Source: Vibrio anguillarum | Lineage (GTDB): Bacteria > Pseudomonadota > Gammaproteobacteria > Enterobacterales > Vibrionaceae | Assembly (NCBI RefSeq): GCF_001989995.2 | Contig: NZ_JAHGUP010000006.1 | Coordinates: forward strand, 1-64,000 | DNA: 64,000 bases | Reading direction: 5' to 3' | Shown here: piece by piece, positions 36,882-46,252 of the stretch | Numbering within the stretch: position 1 is the stretch's first letter | Layout: every line of letters begins with the position of its first letter | Translations under genes and position numbers: made by a program | The notes under the pieces: model-generated | Told to the model about the DNA's origin: nothing | The model's input: the letters and a program-made list of their open reading frames with translations, nothing else | The model's database searches: none

Positions 36882-38951
36882 TTATTTAATGGTACTTGAG
36901 CGATAAGTGTTATGTGTTAGCCAACTAGGCTGAGCATTGGTTGGTACTGAGCCATCTTGGTTAATGTTTGAGAAATGGAACGAATGTTGGTTCCAAATTC
37001 TCGTTGCATTTTTCCATGGTTTATCAGCATCGGCTGATTCATAAACATAGACGCCGTGGTTGATTGCGCTTTCTTTTGCATAATCATTTGCGACCACAAT
37101 AAGCGATGCATTGTTGTTGCCTTCGAGATCCGCCACAACAGGATATTCCCACAAGGTGTTCGACGAGTTAGCAATCGTTGCTAATACTGCTCCCGTGCGC
37201 CCATCAAGAATACGGACTCTCAGAAGATCTTGTACGATAACTTCATCAATGCCATCACCAGTGAAATCGTAAGCCGAGACACCAATTTTACCGCTGTTAT
37301 AGTCATCATTTGCTACAGACCAAACTTTGCTACCTTGTGCATTATACATATCAACAGCATGATAACCCGCATAGACAATACCAGTGTTCAGGTAACTATC
37401 ATTAATGCTTTCCCCAACAACAAACTGAACTGCATTAACGTGTTTTTTGAAGGTAAAGATAGGTTTTGGTTTGCTCCAAACATTTAAGCCTACCAATTGG
37501 GTATTGCTTGGGACTGTGTATCGTTCAGTGGTTGCTTTGCTCTTCATGACGGGAACAGCATAAGGAATCGTTTTAGTTTTCCAAACAGGAGCTAGGTAAG
37601 AAACTGTTTTGGTATGCCAGCCAAAGAACCAGTAAGAAACTTGTTTTGTTCTCCACTCCAATCCAAGATATGGAACTTCTTTGGTTCGCCACTCTAATGC
37701 TGGGTATTTAAAGGCTGAGTCTTTTGAACCTAACGTTATTTTCGAACCATCATTGAGAGTGAATTCCATCTCGAGTACGCCATATGTCCACCACGTTTTA
37801 TATTTGCCGTAGGTTACATCGACAGAGCGGACTTTGCTTGCATCAATAGTATGCAGTGAACCGCCTTGACCACCCACCATATTACTTGCTGTTGATCCAA
37901 TAGCGTCAATCAGATCTCCTGAGCGGATTTTAAGTTGGTTGTCATCTGCTATTTTAACTGGATGGCTGTGATGTAAATGGGTATATCCATAAACAGGGGA
38001 CTTAGCTATTTCATTGGTAGAGCTTGTTGCTGTATTACCAAGGAAGTTAGAGATAGCTTGTACACCACCACCTGGGTTTTCAAGGTTATTAACCTCCCAC
38101 TTTACTGAGCCGTCATGCTCTAAAACTGCAAATACACTGTTTTGTGCTGTTGCTTTAGTGGCTGGTACTGATACAACAATTTCTGGTTTATTGTCGCTAT
38201 CTAGGTTGGCAACGGAAGAAAACCAAACCGTATCATTCGCTTGATATTGCCAAGTAAATGAGCCGTCACTTTTGTAAAGAGCGCCGTTTGAAAATATTTC
38301 TTGAACACCATCGCCATCCGCATCAAAGCTGATCGATGATGGAGCCCACTCCAAACTAAATAGCAAACCAGTATCGTAGTTATAAACACCATCGGCAGAG
38401 ATGATCTCAATTGACCCATCATTGTTTAAATCAGAGATCGAGATTGTACCGACTGACCGTCCACCTGTGACATGCTTTAAAATTTGCTTTTTAATATTCC
38501 CTTCATTATCTAGGATAGTAATGTAAGGGCTTGATGCACTGGTAATAACAATATCAACAACACCATTACCATCAAGGTCTGCAACAGCAGGAGAGTAGCG
38601 AGCATCGGCTATGATGCCACCGTTATCGTATGACCAAAGCTCAGAACCATCAATACCACTTAATGCCCTAACTAGTCCACCTTGTGTATATTTGTTATTT
38701 TCAAACGTCACAACAATGATATCAGCAATATCATTCTCGTCGATTTTGCCATCGCCATTATCATCATTTAGCTGAGCAACGATAGGTGCCGCCATAACTT
38801 GGTTAGACTCAGGTTTAAATGAACTGCCTTGCCAAGACCATTTTAATTGGGTGTTTATCTCACTAGGGCTTGATGCGATTGCAATGTTACTTGCTGTGAT
38901 ACTGCCTATTGACAGTAGCCCGACCGCACATAACGAAAATTTAGAAGTCAT
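36882..38951 (-). CDS. bap1: Biofilm-associated adhesin Bap1
   Basis: Bap1 is a secreted biofilm-matrix protein that anchors Vibrio biofilms to surfaces (V. cholerae VC1888). The 689-residue precursor has a signal peptide cleaved near residue 26 (NIAIA|SS). FG-GAP-like blades containing calcium-type loops (DDNGDGKIDENDIAD, DLDGNGVVDIV, DADGDGVQEIF, DFTGDGIDEVIV) form a beta-propeller split into about 32–325 and 515–680. Between them lies a jacalin-like beta-prism lectin domain (about 337–512: IRSGDLIDAIGST, GGQGGS, LVGLNVWSK). This is itself interrupted at about 414–473 by an aromatic insert with an exact 12-residue period (Trp421, 433, 445, 457; pattern W-x-T-K-x-V-x-Y). The V. cholerae protein has a comparable 57-residue insert that binds lipids and abiotic surfaces. 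Its position between ndh and csiV matches V. cholerae. Confidence 0.9.
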   Translation of the reverse strand: MTSKFSLCAVGLLSIGSITASNIAIASSPSEINTQLKWSWQGSSFKPESNQVMAAPIVAQLNDDNGDGKIDENDIADIIVVTFENNKYTQGGLVRALSGIDGSELWSYDNGGIIADARYSPAVADLDGNGVVDIVITSASSPYITILDNEGNIKKQILKHVTGGRSVGTISISDLNNDGSIEIISADGVYNYDTGLLFSLEWAPSSISFDADGDGVQEIFSNGALYKSDGSFTWQYQANDTVWFSSVANLDSDNKPEIVVSVPATKATAQNSVFAVLEHDGSVKWEVNNLENPGGGVQAISNFLGNTATSSTNEIAKSPVYGYTHLHHSHPVKIADDNQLKIRSGDLIDAIGSTASNMVGGQGGSLHTIDASKVRSVDVTYGKYKTWWTYGVLEMEFTLNDGSKITLGSKDSAFKYPALEWRTKEVPYLGLEWRTKQVSYWFFGWHTKTVSYLAPVWKTKTIPYAVPVMKSKATTERYTVPSNTQLVGLNVWSKPKPIFTFKKHVNAVQFVVGESINDSYLNTGIVYAGYHAVDMYNAQGSKVWSVANDDYNSGKIGVSAYDFTGDGIDEVIVQDLLRVRILDGRTGAVLATIANSSNTLWEYPVVADLEGNNNASLIVVANDYAKESAINHGVYVYESADADKPWKNATRIWNQHSFHFSNINQDGSVPTNAQPSWLTHNTYRSSTIK
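37533..37712 (-). repeat. 12-residue tandem repeats in the Bap1 lectin insert
   Basis: Codons 414–473 encode five units spaced exactly 12 residues apart: LEWRTKEVPY, LEWRTKQVSY, FGWHTKTVSY, PVWKTKTIPY, and a degenerate PVMKSKATTERY. The alternating aromatic, basic and beta-branched residues suggest an amphipathic beta-strand array that sticks to surfaces or membranes. Confidence 0.9.
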
Positions 38952-39142
38952 TAGGTAACATCTCTCTCAGTATGTTTGTGTAAATTCCGATTTAAATTGA
39001 TGTTGTTAACCTGTGCTCTACTTCAACGATAGGTATTACGGTAAATGAGTCGAACATGGCACAACACGAGATGGGGAGATTATCAAGACTTAATAAGAGA
39101 GATTCAATCTTACATGGCTCTCATAAATGAGAGGTCTTAAAA

Positions 39143-39304
39143 ATGAAACACTCACTAATGAAATACATTGTCAGTTTAACTTTTAGAAGATCACGTACCC
39201 AAACCATTGGAACGGTCTGTAGGTGGGTTGTGTTATTGGTTTTAATAAGAATAGTTAACAACAGAATAGCTCTAACCGGTAAGGATATTAAATCAGTGAG
39301 CTAA
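39143..39304 (+). CDS. Possible small membrane protein ORF, 53 residues
   Basis: ATG 39143 to TAA 39302–39304 encodes 53 residues with a GAGAGG-type ribosome-binding site about 8 nt upstream. A short basic segment (TFRRSRTQT) is followed by a hydrophobic stretch (CRWVVLLVLIRIVNN, about residues 26–40), so a single membrane segment is plausible. Rare codons AGA, AGG, ATA and CTA are frequent, unlike the neighbouring genes. This suggests foreign origin, decay or a spurious frame. I recognise no family. It points away from bap1 and towards the csiV terminator. Confidence 0.3.
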   Translation: MKHSLMKYIVSLTFRRSRTQTIGTVCRWVVLLVLIRIVNNRIALTGKDIKSVS

Positions 39305-39324
39305 ACTGTATGAGAGATGAATAA

Positions 39325-39351
39325 AAGAAAAAACGCCCAGGCAGGGCGCTT
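39325..39351 (-). terminator. Terminator after csiV
   Basis: CGCCC (39334–39338) pairs with GGGCG (39344–39348), and on the minus strand TTTTTTCTTTT follows. It is 10 nt after the csiV stop and ends the plzB–mfd–csiV unit. Confidence 0.75.
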
Positions 39352-39360
39352 TGTTAGGCT

Positions 39361-40131
39361 TTATTCTGCAACGCGGCGAACTTGAATGATCATTCCCATT
39401 AATGGATGGTCTAGATAGTGGGTTTCGTTGCTGCGCATACGGCGTTTTTGGTCCATCCGATAGCTCTTTAAAAACTCTTCCTTTTCCACTGTTGGGGAGA
39501 TGGCTTCTAGGTTTCCAAGTTGAACCTCGGCATTTTGCTCTTCAGGTGTAATGTCTAACTCCAATGGTTTACTTTGGAGCACGATTTCTCGCACACTCGG
39601 GGCTTTAAGGTCGAGCGTGGTTTCAGCATAAAGATAGTGCTGCACATAGATTTGTAATTTACCGTCGAGTTCGTAAAGGGGACTCGCGATATTTTGTTCT
39701 AGCACACCGTTTACTGGCGATTCTTCTAGTACGGCTACTTTTTCACTGCCGTCAGTATTGAATTTAGCGGAGTAATCTTTACCCGCTTGAATATGGAAAA
39801 TCGGTGCGGAAGCTCTGCCTTGATCGCCTTGACGCCAAGCCGTATGCAATAGCACTTCAAAGCCGGCGTGGTTTTTCAGTTTTTGTGCTTGATCGTTAAG
39901 TTGGTAGTCGGAAAAAGGCAGCATTTTCACGCCTTTTTCTTGGCGATAGTTTAAGTCACTAAAACTGCCCGCGCGTTGAATATTGATTTCAGGCAATGAG
40001 TTAGGCCACGACTCACTGACCTTCTCTGCATCAATTGCACGCTTAAAAATGATCACTTCTATGTCAAATTGCCGTTGTGCCAGACTTGGCATCGAAATAA
40101 GCAAAAGTAGGAGTGGGATCAGTTTTTTCAT
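39361..40131 (-). CDS. csiV: Peptidoglycan-binding protein CsiV
   Basis: The 256-residue exported protein has a signal peptide MKKLIPLLLLLISMPSLA cleaved before QRQFD. The mature part starts FDIEVIIFKRAIDAEKVSESWP, the hallmark of the CsiV family. In V. cholerae CsiV binds peptidoglycan and is needed, together with LpoA, for function of the synthase PBP1A, affecting colonisation and salt resistance (published, from memory). The C-terminal part is charged and ends with SNETHYLDHPLMGMIIQVRRV. It lies 28 nt downstream of mfd on the same strand and is last in the operon. Confidence 0.88.
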   Translation of the reverse strand: MKKLIPLLLLLISMPSLAQRQFDIEVIIFKRAIDAEKVSESWPNSLPEINIQRAGSFSDLNYRQEKGVKMLPFSDYQLNDQAQKLKNHAGFEVLLHTAWRQGDQGRASAPIFHIQAGKDYSAKFNTDGSEKVAVLEESPVNGVLEQNIASPLYELDGKLQIYVQHYLYAETTLDLKAPSVREIVLQSKPLELDITPEEQNAEVQLGNLEAISPTVEKEEFLKSYRMDQKRRMRSNETHYLDHPLMGMIIQVRRVAE

Positions 40132-40159
40132 TATGGCTCCATCATTTTTTGTGCGTAAT

Positions 40160-43100
40160 TTATGCTCTAGGCATCAGGTTTTGTTGGAATTCGCTGAGCA
40201 TACTCGACACAAATTGAATTCGTTCACGTCTATCAGCTAATGGTACAGCAAACTTAAACTTAGTTGGCCCTTCCATTGCAAATTTTTTCGGTTGTGATTG
40301 CAGAAGTCTAACCAAAAAGACGGGATTAATGTCAGCATCTGGATAGAACTCAATGTAGCCGCCTTTTTCATGTGCTTCGATTTTCTTCACTTTTATACGT
40401 GCAGCATCAATTTTGACTTCAGCAACGCCGAGTAAGTTATTTGCAGCATCGGGTAACTTACCAAAGCGATCAATCAACTCGACTTTGAGCTCGGCGAGCT
40501 CATCTCGGCTAGCGACACTCGCTATCTGTTTATACATGGAGAGGCGAGTATTTACATCAGGAATGTAATCATCGGGTAATAGCGCAGGCAAACGCATTTC
40601 TACTTCGGTTTGTTCACGAAGCAAATCGTCAAGAGAAGGTTCTCTGCCATTTTTTAATGCTTCAACCGCTTGCTCTAGCATCTCCATATAGAGAGTAAAA
40701 CCAATCGATTGGATCTGACCGCTCTGTTCATCGCCCAATAATTCACCTGCTCCACGGATTTCTAAATCGTGCGTTGCTAGAGTAAAACCGGCTCCAAGAT
40801 CTTCAAGAGATGCAATCGCTTCTAAACGTTTCACGGCATCTTTAGTGATGGCTTTAGGATGTGGAGTGAGTAAGTAAGCATAAGCTTGATGGTGAGAACG
40901 TCCTACTCGGCCACGAAGTTGGTGTAGCTGCGCTAAGCCAAGGTTATCTGCTCGGTCCATAATGATGGTGTTCGCGGTTGGGACATCAATCCCGGTTTCA
41001 ATGATGGTTGTGCAAACCAATACATTGAATCGTTGGTGATAAAAGTCGTTCATCACTTTTTCCAGCTCACGTTCACGCATTTGTCCATGGGCGACGGTAA
41101 TTCGAGCTTCAGGGACCAGCTTTTCTAAATCGGCGGCCACTTTGTCGATAGTTTCTACTTGGTTATGTAGAAAATAAACCTGTCCACCGCGCATGATTTC
41201 ACGTAATACGGCCTCTCGAATCGTATTGTCATCATGTTGGCGTACAAAGGTTTTGATGGCTAATCGTCGTGCGGGTGGTGTGGCGATAATCGATAGATCG
41301 CGCATTCCGCTCATCGCCATGTTTAATGTACGCGGAATCGGCGTTGCCGTCAGCGTGAGAATATCCACATCAGCACGCATCGCTTTCACTTTTTCTTTTT
41401 GGCGAACGCCAAAACGGTGTTCTTCATCAACGATCAAAAGACCAAGATCGCTAAATTTTAGCTCGCTGGAAAGCAGTTTGTGCGTGCCAACCAAAATGTC
41501 GACTTTGCCGTCGGCGACATCTTGTAGGATCTGCTTTTGCTCTTTCGCTGATTTGAAGCGTGATAAAACTTCAACACGGATCGGCAGGTTAGCAAATCGG
41601 TCTCGAAAGTTCTCAAAATGCTGCTGCGCGAGTAAGGTTGTCGGCACTAATACAGCCACTTGTTTATTGTTGTCGGTACACACAAAGGCGGCGCGCATGG
41701 CGACTTCTGTTTTGCCAAATCCAACGTCACCACACACTAATCGGTCCATCGCTTTTTTCTGACACATGTCTGAGAGTACGGCATTGATGGCTGTGTTTTG
41801 ATCATCAGTTTCTTCAAATGGGAAACCTGCTTTAAAGGTCGCGTATTGACCACGATCCAGAGCGAACTTATAGCCCGGTTTGAGCTCTCGTTTAGCGTAA
41901 ACATCCAGCAGTTCTGCTGCGACATCACGGACTCTTTCGGCCGCTTTTCGTCGTGCTTTAGTCCATGCTTCACCCCCGAGTTTATGCAATGGTGCGCTTT
42001 CTTCCGCGCCGCCAGAGTAACGGCTGATGAGATTTAGTGAAGCGACAGGGACATAAAGTTTGGCTTCGTTTTGATACTCAAGGGTGACGTATTCGGTCAT
42101 CATGCCACCCGCTTCAAGCGTCTGTAACCCGAGATAACGGCCGATACCATGATCAATATGAACAACGGGTTGCCCTGGTTTGAGTTCGGCTAAGTTACGA
42201 ATGACAGCGTCACTATTGGTGACTTTACGATCTTTCTTACGGCGAAGAATGACACGGTCACCGAGTAAATCACTTTCGCAGATGAACGCTAAGTTAGCAT
42301 TGTTATCGATAAAGCCGTGCTCAGATGCCCCTAATACGAGACATTGTTTTTCTTTTGCTTGGCACGCTTGCTGGAAGGTTTCTTTTTCGATAGGGCGCAG
42401 TTTTACGCGTTGCAATAGCTCTAGTAATGCTTCGCGACGGCCTTCTGATTCGACGGAAAAAATGATTTTCCCAGTGAAACTTTCACTAAATTGCCGGATG
42501 GCGGCTAAAGGCTCTTTATTTTGATGCATGACCGCCAAGTCGGGTAATGCACTGACCGTTAAATTGATCCGCCCTTGCTTTTCTGAAATCGGTTCTACAC
42601 TGAGTTGGAGCTGAGCCACGTTTTTGAAAAGACTGAAAAGCTCATCTTTTTTAAGCCACAATTCATGAGGCGGCAGTAACGGGCGAAGAGGGTCAACTTT
42701 ACGCTGCTGGTAACGATATTCGACGTCGGTTAAAAACTGGTCAATCGCTGTTTCGATATTTCCTACGACAATGAGTTGGCTTTCTGGCGCGATATAATCG
42801 AACAAGGTTTCGGTGTGTTCAAAAAATAGCGGTTGCCAGTATTCAATACCGGCTGGCCAAATCCCCTTTGAGACTTGCATATAGACAGATTCTGGTTCAC
42901 GACGTGCTTCAAATCGTTGACGCCAGCGGGTGCGAAAATCTTCAATTGCACTTTCTGTGGTGGGAAATTCATGAGCAGGTAGCAAGCGTATCTCACTGAT
43001 CTCTTCAATTGAGCGTTGATTCTCAGGATCGAAGGTGCGTATGGTGTCGATTTCATCATCAAAAAAATCAATGCGATAAGGATCGCTGCTGCCCATTGGA

Positions 43101-43621
43101 AATAAATCAAGAATCGAACCTCGGCTGGCGTACTCGCCTGGGCCAAACACTTGATCAACATGACGATAGCCCGATTTTTCCAGCTGAAGACGCAGTTTAT
43201 CTAAGGAAAACTGGTCGCCAGTTTTAACCATCAGGGTATGCTGTAGCAGAAATTCTCGCGGCGTCTGACGCTGCAATATGGTGCTCACTGGCACAATGGT
43301 AATGCCTGTTTTCAAGCTCGGTAATTGATATAGGCGCGCGATGCGATCAGAAATGATCTCTTGATGAGGCGAAAAACTATCATAAGGCAAAGTTTCCCAA
43401 TCAGGAAACAGCGCCACTTCGGCGTCACTAAACTGCTCAATTTCGTGCTGCAGCTTTAAGGCGGTTTGAGGATCAGGTACAGCCAGTAAAGTGTGGCTAT
43501 TATGCTGGTTGGCCAGCTCTGCAATTGCCAACGCAAGGCTTGCACCACGTAGGTTACCAATGTGTTTTTTGTCGCCCGCGCCAGCAGGTTTAATCAGAGT
43601 CAGTAAAGAGTGTGTAGTCAT
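40160..43621 (-). CDS. mfd: Transcription-repair coupling factor Mfd
   Basis: Mfd removes RNA polymerase stalled at DNA lesions and recruits UvrA. The 1153-residue protein has the N-terminal UvrB-homology module, then the RNA-polymerase-interacting region (about 475–545, beginning LKPGQPVVHIDHGIGRYLGLQ). The RecG-like translocase has Walker A CGDVGFGKTE (about residue 630), the DEEH box VDEEHRFGVRQKEK (about 728) and motif VI QLRGRVGRS. The TRCF domain is C-terminal. The length matches E. coli Mfd (1148). It is the middle gene of plzB–mfd–csiV, 8 nt after plzB. Confidence 0.98.
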   Translation of the reverse strand: MTTHSLLTLIKPAGAGDKKHIGNLRGASLALAIAELANQHNSHTLLAVPDPQTALKLQHEIEQFSDAEVALFPDWETLPYDSFSPHQEIISDRIARLYQLPSLKTGITIVPVSTILQRQTPREFLLQHTLMVKTGDQFSLDKLRLQLEKSGYRHVDQVFGPGEYASRGSILDLFPMGSSDPYRIDFFDDEIDTIRTFDPENQRSIEEISEIRLLPAHEFPTTESAIEDFRTRWRQRFEARREPESVYMQVSKGIWPAGIEYWQPLFFEHTETLFDYIAPESQLIVVGNIETAIDQFLTDVEYRYQQRKVDPLRPLLPPHELWLKKDELFSLFKNVAQLQLSVEPISEKQGRINLTVSALPDLAVMHQNKEPLAAIRQFSESFTGKIIFSVESEGRREALLELLQRVKLRPIEKETFQQACQAKEKQCLVLGASEHGFIDNNANLAFICESDLLGDRVILRRKKDRKVTNSDAVIRNLAELKPGQPVVHIDHGIGRYLGLQTLEAGGMMTEYVTLEYQNEAKLYVPVASLNLISRYSGGAEESAPLHKLGGEAWTKARRKAAERVRDVAAELLDVYAKRELKPGYKFALDRGQYATFKAGFPFEETDDQNTAINAVLSDMCQKKAMDRLVCGDVGFGKTEVAMRAAFVCTDNNKQVAVLVPTTLLAQQHFENFRDRFANLPIRVEVLSRFKSAKEQKQILQDVADGKVDILVGTHKLLSSELKFSDLGLLIVDEEHRFGVRQKEKVKAMRADVDILTLTATPIPRTLNMAMSGMRDLSIIATPPARRLAIKTFVRQHDDNTIREAVLREIMRGGQVYFLHNQVETIDKVAADLEKLVPEARITVAHGQMRERELEKVMNDFYHQRFNVLVCTTIIETGIDVPTANTIIMDRADNLGLAQLHQLRGRVGRSHHQAYAYLLTPHPKAITKDAVKRLEAIASLEDLGAGFTLATHDLEIRGAGELLGDEQSGQIQSIGFTLYMEMLEQAVEALKNGREPSLDDLLREQTEVEMRLPALLPDDYIPDVNTRLSMYKQIASVASRDELAELKVELIDRFGKLPDAANNLLGVAEVKIDAARIKVKKIEAHEKGGYIEFYPDADINPVFLVRLLQSQPKKFAMEGPTKFKFAVPLADRRERIQFVSSMLSEFQQNLMPRA

Positions 43622-43629
43622 GAGAACGC

Positions 43630-44199
43630 TTATGGTTTATTTCGGTCTAAAGAGCGTTGACGCAGCAATTTTTGCTGCTGGTACAGTGCGGCTTTAATCA
43701 AGAGATCTTGGTCAGTATCTCGCAGTAAATCGTATTTCATCGTGATGAGATAGTGTTGCTCGTCCGCTTGGCAATCAATCACCGAACTATAGCAATAAAT
43801 AGCGGCTGCAGGGTGGTCCAAAAACAGTTTACAGCGGGCTTGGGTACCAATTTCTAGTGCGTTTGGATAACGAAGTGAGAAGCGACTGGCACCAAATGTG
43901 CTGGTGATGAAGCGTGAATGTGGCTCATCTTGCTGTGATAACATAAAGGTCAGCAACAAATTCAATTTCGAATTTTGAGTATCAAGTAACTGAACGACGT
44001 GCTTGAAATCACTATTTTTCAGTTCTAGTCGTGCACTTTCGGTGAGTGCATCCAACTGGCTAAACTCACTGGCCACAATAAATGGGGCAGGAATCTCCGC
44101 TTCAAATATTGATTGGGAAGGTAGCATAAATGTGCTGTCTAAAAGTTCAATATTGGTTGTCAGTCCATAGTGAACCGTAAAAAATTCTTGCTCGGTCAT
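43630..44199 (-). CDS. plzB: PilZ-type protein, PlzB-like
   Basis: The 189-residue protein sits between mfd and lolC, the position of V. cholerae PlzB (VC1885), one of five PilZ-domain proteins there. A region with RFSLR (Arg106–Arg110), fitting the RxxxR motif of PilZ domains, precedes beta-rich sequence. The second c-di-GMP motif (D/N)xSxxG is not recognisable; the expected place reads YSSVIDCQADEQH. Binding of c-di-GMP is therefore doubtful from sequence alone. It starts at ATG 44199 and lies 8 nt upstream of mfd, so the two are probably co-transcribed. The link to biofilm control by the nearby bap1 is inference. Confidence 0.6.
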   Translation of the reverse strand: MTEQEFFTVHYGLTTNIELLDSTFMLPSQSIFEAEIPAPFIVASEFSQLDALTESARLELKNSDFKHVVQLLDTQNSKLNLLLTFMLSQQDEPHSRFITSTFGASRFSLRYPNALEIGTQARCKLFLDHPAAAIYCYSSVIDCQADEQHYLITMKYDLLRDTDQDLLIKAALYQQQKLLRQRSLDRNKP

Positions 44200-44364
44200 A
44201 AAGGCATCCTTCTCATCGCTTTGTTGATTATCGTCATACCGGCGAACTAATCAAGGTATGTCCTTGTTATCGAGTCTATTTAACCGATTTTTGGCAAATT
44301 AAAGCTACAACCTTCCACCGTTTCTCGTTACAGTACTGAGCATCACTTTTAGGCGGTTTTTCTT

Positions 44365-45573
44365 ATGTTTCATCCTATTTCGGCGTTCATTGGCTTGCGT
44401 TATTTACGTGGGCGATCCGGTGATAGATTCAGTCGATTTGTCTCTTATATGTCTACGGCGGGGATAACCATTGGCGTGATGTCACTGGTGACGGTGCTTT
44501 CGGTCATGAATGGTTTTGAATCCCAGCTCAAAAATAGAATCTTAGGTGTGTTGCCTCAGGCTGTAGTTTCGCAAAACGGCGATCGCACTTTGCTCACGCA
44601 AGATGTGCCTCAATTCATTAGCCAGCTCTCTAGCGCCAGAGCGGCTGAACCGATTGTACGCAGTGAAGCGGTTGTTCAAAGCTCATCGCAACTGGCCGCA
44701 GGCTTGTTGGTGGGAATTGAACCTAATCAAAATGATCCGATTGCGGCGCACTTGATTGCGGGTCAAGTGAGTGCGCTCAAGCCGGGCGAATATCAACTCT
44801 TCCTTGGCCATTCACTGGCGCGGGCGCTCAACGTGACAATTGGCGATAAAGTGCGTTTGATGGTCACTTCAGCTAGCCAATTTACCCCCTTAGGTCGTAT
44901 TCCTGCGCAGCGTAATTTTACAGTCGCAGGCATCTTTAATACGGGGTCTGATGTGGATGGACAGCTGATGCTGACGCACATCAAAGATGCAGCGCGATTG
45001 CTTCGTTTACCATCAAATACTGTGTCGGGATGGCGGCTCTTTTTTGATGATCCTTTTGTGGTCGCAGACCTAGCTAGCGCACCTTTGCCTGGGGGGTGGC
45101 AATGGAGTGACTGGCGAGATCAGCGTGGCGAGTTGTTCCAAGCTGTTCGCATGGAAAAAAATATGATGGGTTTGATGCTTGGGTTGATTGTGGGCGTGGC
45201 GGCTTTCAATATCATTTCCGCGTTGATCATGGTGGTGATGGAAAAACAAGCTGAGGTCGCGATTTTGAAAACGCAAGGCATGACAGATCAACAAGTACTG
45301 GCCATTTTTATGGTTCAAGGCGCGAGTAGTGGAGTGATTGGTTCGCTTGTCGGTGGTGTGTTAGGCGTATTGCTGGCGGATAACCTCAATGGATTATTAG
45401 AAAGCATGGGTGTAGCGCTGTTCTCTGTGGGGGGAACGCTGCCTGTAGTGATTAACCCCATGCAAATTATGTTGGTGGTGATAGCAGCCATCACGCTCAG
45501 CTTATTCGCGACACTGTTTCCTTCCTACCGCGCGTCATCCGTAAAACCTGCCGAGGCTTTAAGATATGAATAA
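44365..45573 (+). CDS. lolC: Lipoprotein-releasing system permease LolC
   Basis: LolC and LolE form the membrane part of the LolCDE complex, which extracts outer-membrane lipoproteins from the inner membrane and hands them to LolA. The 402-residue protein has TM1 after [23 protein letters not shown] (about 25–50) and a large periplasmic domain at about 50–265. Three C-terminal membrane helices follow ([56 protein letters not shown]). The coupling helix contains [19 protein letters not shown]. It starts 165 nt from divergent plzB and overlaps lolD by 8 nt. Confidence 0.95.
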   Translation: MFHPISAFIGLRYLRGRSGDRFSRFVSYMSTAGITIGVMSLVTVLSVMNGFESQLKNRILGVLPQAVVSQNGDRTLLTQDVPQFISQLSSARAAEPIVRSEAVVQSSSQLAAGLLVGIEPNQNDPIAAHLIAGQVSALKPGEYQLFLGHSLARALNVTIGDKVRLMVTSASQFTPLGRIPAQRNFTVAGIFNTGSDVDGQLMLTHIKDAARLLRLPSNTVSGWRLFFDDPFVVADLASAPLPGGWQWSDWRDQRGELFQAVRMEKNMMGLMLGLIVGVAAFNIISALIMVVMEKQAEVAILKTQGMTDQQVLAIFMVQGASSGVIGSLVGGVLGVLLADNLNGLLESMGVALFSVGGTLPVVINPMQIMLVVIAAITLSLFATLFPSYRASSVKPAEALRYE

Positions 45574-46252
45574 CCTTTTACAATGCCATAACGTATGCAA
45601 AACCTACCACGAAGGGGAGCTACGGACTCAAGTGCTAAAAGGCGTCAGTTTTGGCATTCAAGCGGGGGAGTTAGTCTCAATTATTGGGACTTCTGGATCT
45701 GGGAAAAGTACGTTATTACACATTCTGGGTGCACTAGATGAGGCAACCGAAGGTTCAGTGTCGTTTTTAGGTCAGGATTTATCGAGCTTAAGCTCCAATA
45801 AACAAGCGAACATTCGCAATCAACATTTGGGTTTTGTGTACCAGTTCCACCATTTATTAGCCGATTTCACCGCTCTTGAGAATGTGGCCATGCCGTTGCT
45901 TATTGGTGGCCAAAAAGTATCGCGTGCTAAACAGGCCGCGCAAGCATTGTTAGAAAAAGTGGGGTTGGGACATCGTTTATCTCATCGACCCTCTGAGCTC
46001 TCTGGTGGAGAGCGGCAGCGGGTAGCGATTGCGCGAGCGCTGGTCAATCAACCCGATTTGGTGTTAGCCGATGAGCCTACGGGCAACCTTGATCACAAAA
46101 CGGCGCTGGCGATTTATGATTTGATGCGTCAAATGAATCAAGAGTTTGGCACGGCATTTTTAGTGGTAACGCATGATAGCGAACTTGCTGAAAAAATGGA
46201 CAGACAGATGCACATGCAAGATGGTTTGCTGATTAATGTGGAGGCACCGTAG
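45566..46252 (+). CDS. lolD: Lipoprotein-releasing system ATPase LolD
   Basis: LolD is the ATPase that energises lipoprotein release by LolCE. The 228-residue protein has Walker [10 protein letters not shown] (about 42–50), Q-loop [18 protein letters not shown], where the LolD-specific motif lies, signature [13 protein letters not shown], Walker [12 protein letters not shown] and H-loop THD. The start overlaps lolC by 8 nt. The stop codon is directly followed by the ATG of lolE, so all three genes are tightly coupled. Confidence 0.96.
   Translation: MNNLLQCHNVCKTYHEGELRTQVLKGVSFGIQAGELVSIIGTSGSGKSTLLHILGALDEATEGSVSFLGQDLSSLSSNKQANIRNQHLGFVYQFHHLLADFTALENVAMPLLIGGQKVSRAKQAAQALLEKVGLGHRLSHRPSELSGGERQRVAIARALVNQPDLVLADEPTGNLDHKTALAIYDLMRQMNQEFGTAFLVVTHDSELAEKMDRQMHMQDGLLINVEAP

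Larger units (their letters stand above)
38952..39360. other. bap1 upstream region between bap1 and csiV
   Basis: These 409 nt should hold the bap1 promoter (minus strand, probably 38952–39142). A possible small plus-strand ORF is at 39143–39304 and the csiV terminator is at 39325–39351. No −10/−35 pair could be called with confidence, and sites for the biofilm regulators VpsR, VpsT and HapR were not recognised by eye. Confidence 0.5.

Noticed and set aside
36882-38951. Generic FG-GAP/VCBS repeat protein or haemolysin
   Set aside because: The split propeller, inserted beta-prism, aromatic loop and location between ndh and csiV point specifically to Bap1.
41193-41762. 189-codon open frame on the plus strand inside mfd
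   Set aside because: It is antisense to a highly conserved region of mfd, has no ribosome-binding site, and its residues are a by-product of mfd codon use.
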